A DNA stretch of 64,000 nt, from positions 62,001-126,000 of the forward strand of contig CALUPV010000001.1 of assembly GCA_944322745.1 (NCBI GenBank), written 5' to 3'. A model generated the notes under the pieces. It saw only the letters and a list, made by a program, of their open reading frames with translations, ran no database searches and was not told where the DNA came from. This DNA comes from Candidatus Gastranaerophilales bacterium. GTDB lineage: Bacteria > Cyanobacteriota > Vampirovibrionia > Gastranaerophilales > Gastranaerophilaceae. Shown piece after piece: positions 63,291 to 64,000 of the stretch. The stretch's first letter is position 1, and each line of letters begins with the position of its first letter. Made by a program: the position numbers and the translations under genes.

Positions 63291-64000
63291 TGAGTATATT
63301 TCATCTTATTTTTGTCGAATATCTTTTAAAATTAAACATTCCTGAATGGTTAATTTTTATATTATGGCAAATCATTTGTTTTGTTTTTATAAGTTTATTA
63401 ATGATTTTAGCTGTATTATTTTTAGTTCTATTTGAAAGAAAGTACCTCGCTTTTTTCACAAGAAGAAAAGGTCCAAATAGAGTCGGATTTTATGGATGTC
63501 TGCAAACAGTAGCAGATGGAATAAAAATATTATTCAAAGAAAATATAATGCCAAAAAATGCAGACAAATTTATTTATTTTATTGCACCAATTATAGTTTT
63601 TGCACCCATTTTAACAGTATATTCGCTAATTCCTTTTTCATCAGACATTAATTCTTACAAATCAGATATTGGTATTTTATTATTTATGGCAATATTATCA
63701 CTCCCTATAGCCGGCATATTATTTGCAGGATATTCAAGCGGAAATAAATATTCTTTAATTGGAGGCCTGCGTTCTTGTATACAGGCAATAAGTTCTGAAA
63801 TTCCAATATTTCTTGTACTTGCAGGCATAGTTATATTAACAGGTTCTATGAACTTAAATGAAATAGTAAAAGCTCAACATTCATTTTCTCAATGGAATAT
63901 TTTTCCTTCAATATTGGGTTTCATAATATTTTTTATTTGTTCATTAATAACATTAAACAGAATTCCTTTTGATTTTCCGGAAGCTGAAAGTGAACTTATC
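63290..64000 (+). CDS. nuoH: NADH-quinone oxidoreductase subunit H, cut by window end
   Basis: 237 codons are visible from an ATG that overlaps the nuoD stop by one base. The membrane protein shows FLVLFERKYLAFFTRRKGPNRVG, LQTVADGIKILFKENIMP, AGYSSGNKYSLIGGLRSCIQ and ITLNRIPFDFPEAESELI, all NuoH/NdhA landmarks that contact quinone. The C-terminal third lies outside. The order A-B-C-D-H lacks nuoE-F-G at this point. Confidence 0.95.
   Translation, partial: MSIFHLIFVEYLLKLNIPEWLIFILWQIICFVFISLLMILAVLFLVLFERKYLAFFTRRKGPNRVGFYGCLQTVADGIKILFKENIMPKNADKFIYFIAPIIVFAPILTVYSLIPFSSDINSYKSDIGILLFMAILSLPIAGILFAGYSSGNKYSLIGGLRSCIQAISSEIPIFLVLAGIVILTGSMNLNEIVKAQHSFSQWNIFPSILGFIIFFICSLITLNRIPFDFPEAESELI

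Noticed and set aside
1-64000. CRISPR arrays, insertion sequences, rRNA genes
   Set aside because: No regularly spaced repeats, no transposase-like frames and no rRNA sequence were seen.

Overview
The window is about 70% A+T and densely packed, with bacterial gene structure (Shine-Dalgarno starts, rho-independent terminators, translationally coupled operons). The best taxonomic clue is the response regulator at 17013-17762. It matches the cyanobacterial RpaB/Ycf27 family almost motif for motif, yet there are no photosynthesis genes, and pyruvate:ferredoxin oxidoreductase points to fermentation. With the many lineage-restricted hypothetical proteins and a Gram-negative envelope (TonB-type receptor, AsmA-like protein, DUF374 acyltransferase), this suggests a non-photosynthetic cyanobacterial relative (Vampirovibrionia/Melainabacteria, probably a gut Gastranaerophilales). 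That assignment is inference from gene content and was not tested by a search.

Layout. 1-3.0 kb: end of an unknown gene, a histidine kinase, tsf and rpsB. 3.2-11.2 kb: a giant AsmA-like protein, an NfeD/SPFH pair, a HAD phosphatase and an acidic EF-hand protein. 11.2-16.8 kb: PfkB kinase and tyrosine recombinase; yggS-sepF; a DUF2229 activase-like protein and an EamA transporter. 17.0-21.0 kb: rpaB, an acyltransferase, and the leftward rpmG-tRNA-Trp-secE-nusG-rplK-rplA operon with two L1-site-like mRNA hairpins. 21.3-28.4 kb: folK, ribE-ribBA and small metabolic genes. 28.4-34.2 kb: nifJ and trpBA, with an unlisted 42-codon ORF upstream of trpB. 34.7-47.9 kb: lineage-specific proteins, two radical SAM proteins, tpiA, pyrF, ald, maf, apt, then flhB and a FliA-like sigma factor, and a TPR protein. 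48.0-51.2 kb: three hypothetical proteins. 51.2-57.0 kb: ychF, then a leftward vitamin B12 uptake operon (btuB-C-D-F) behind a cobalamin riboswitch. 57.1-60.7 kb: a GC-rich structured RNA leader ending in a terminator that contains the ribosome binding site of the next gene, followed by three lineage-specific genes. 60.8 kb to the end: nuoA-B-C-D-H of respiratory complex I, cut by the window edge.

The items most worth following up are the structured leader at about 57.17-57.32 kb with its three-gene cluster, the HLR1-like repeat over the rpaB promoter, the lone flhB/sigma pair among Sec-signal-less lineage-specific proteins, the small ORF ahead of trpBA, and the long hairpin directly upstream of maf.
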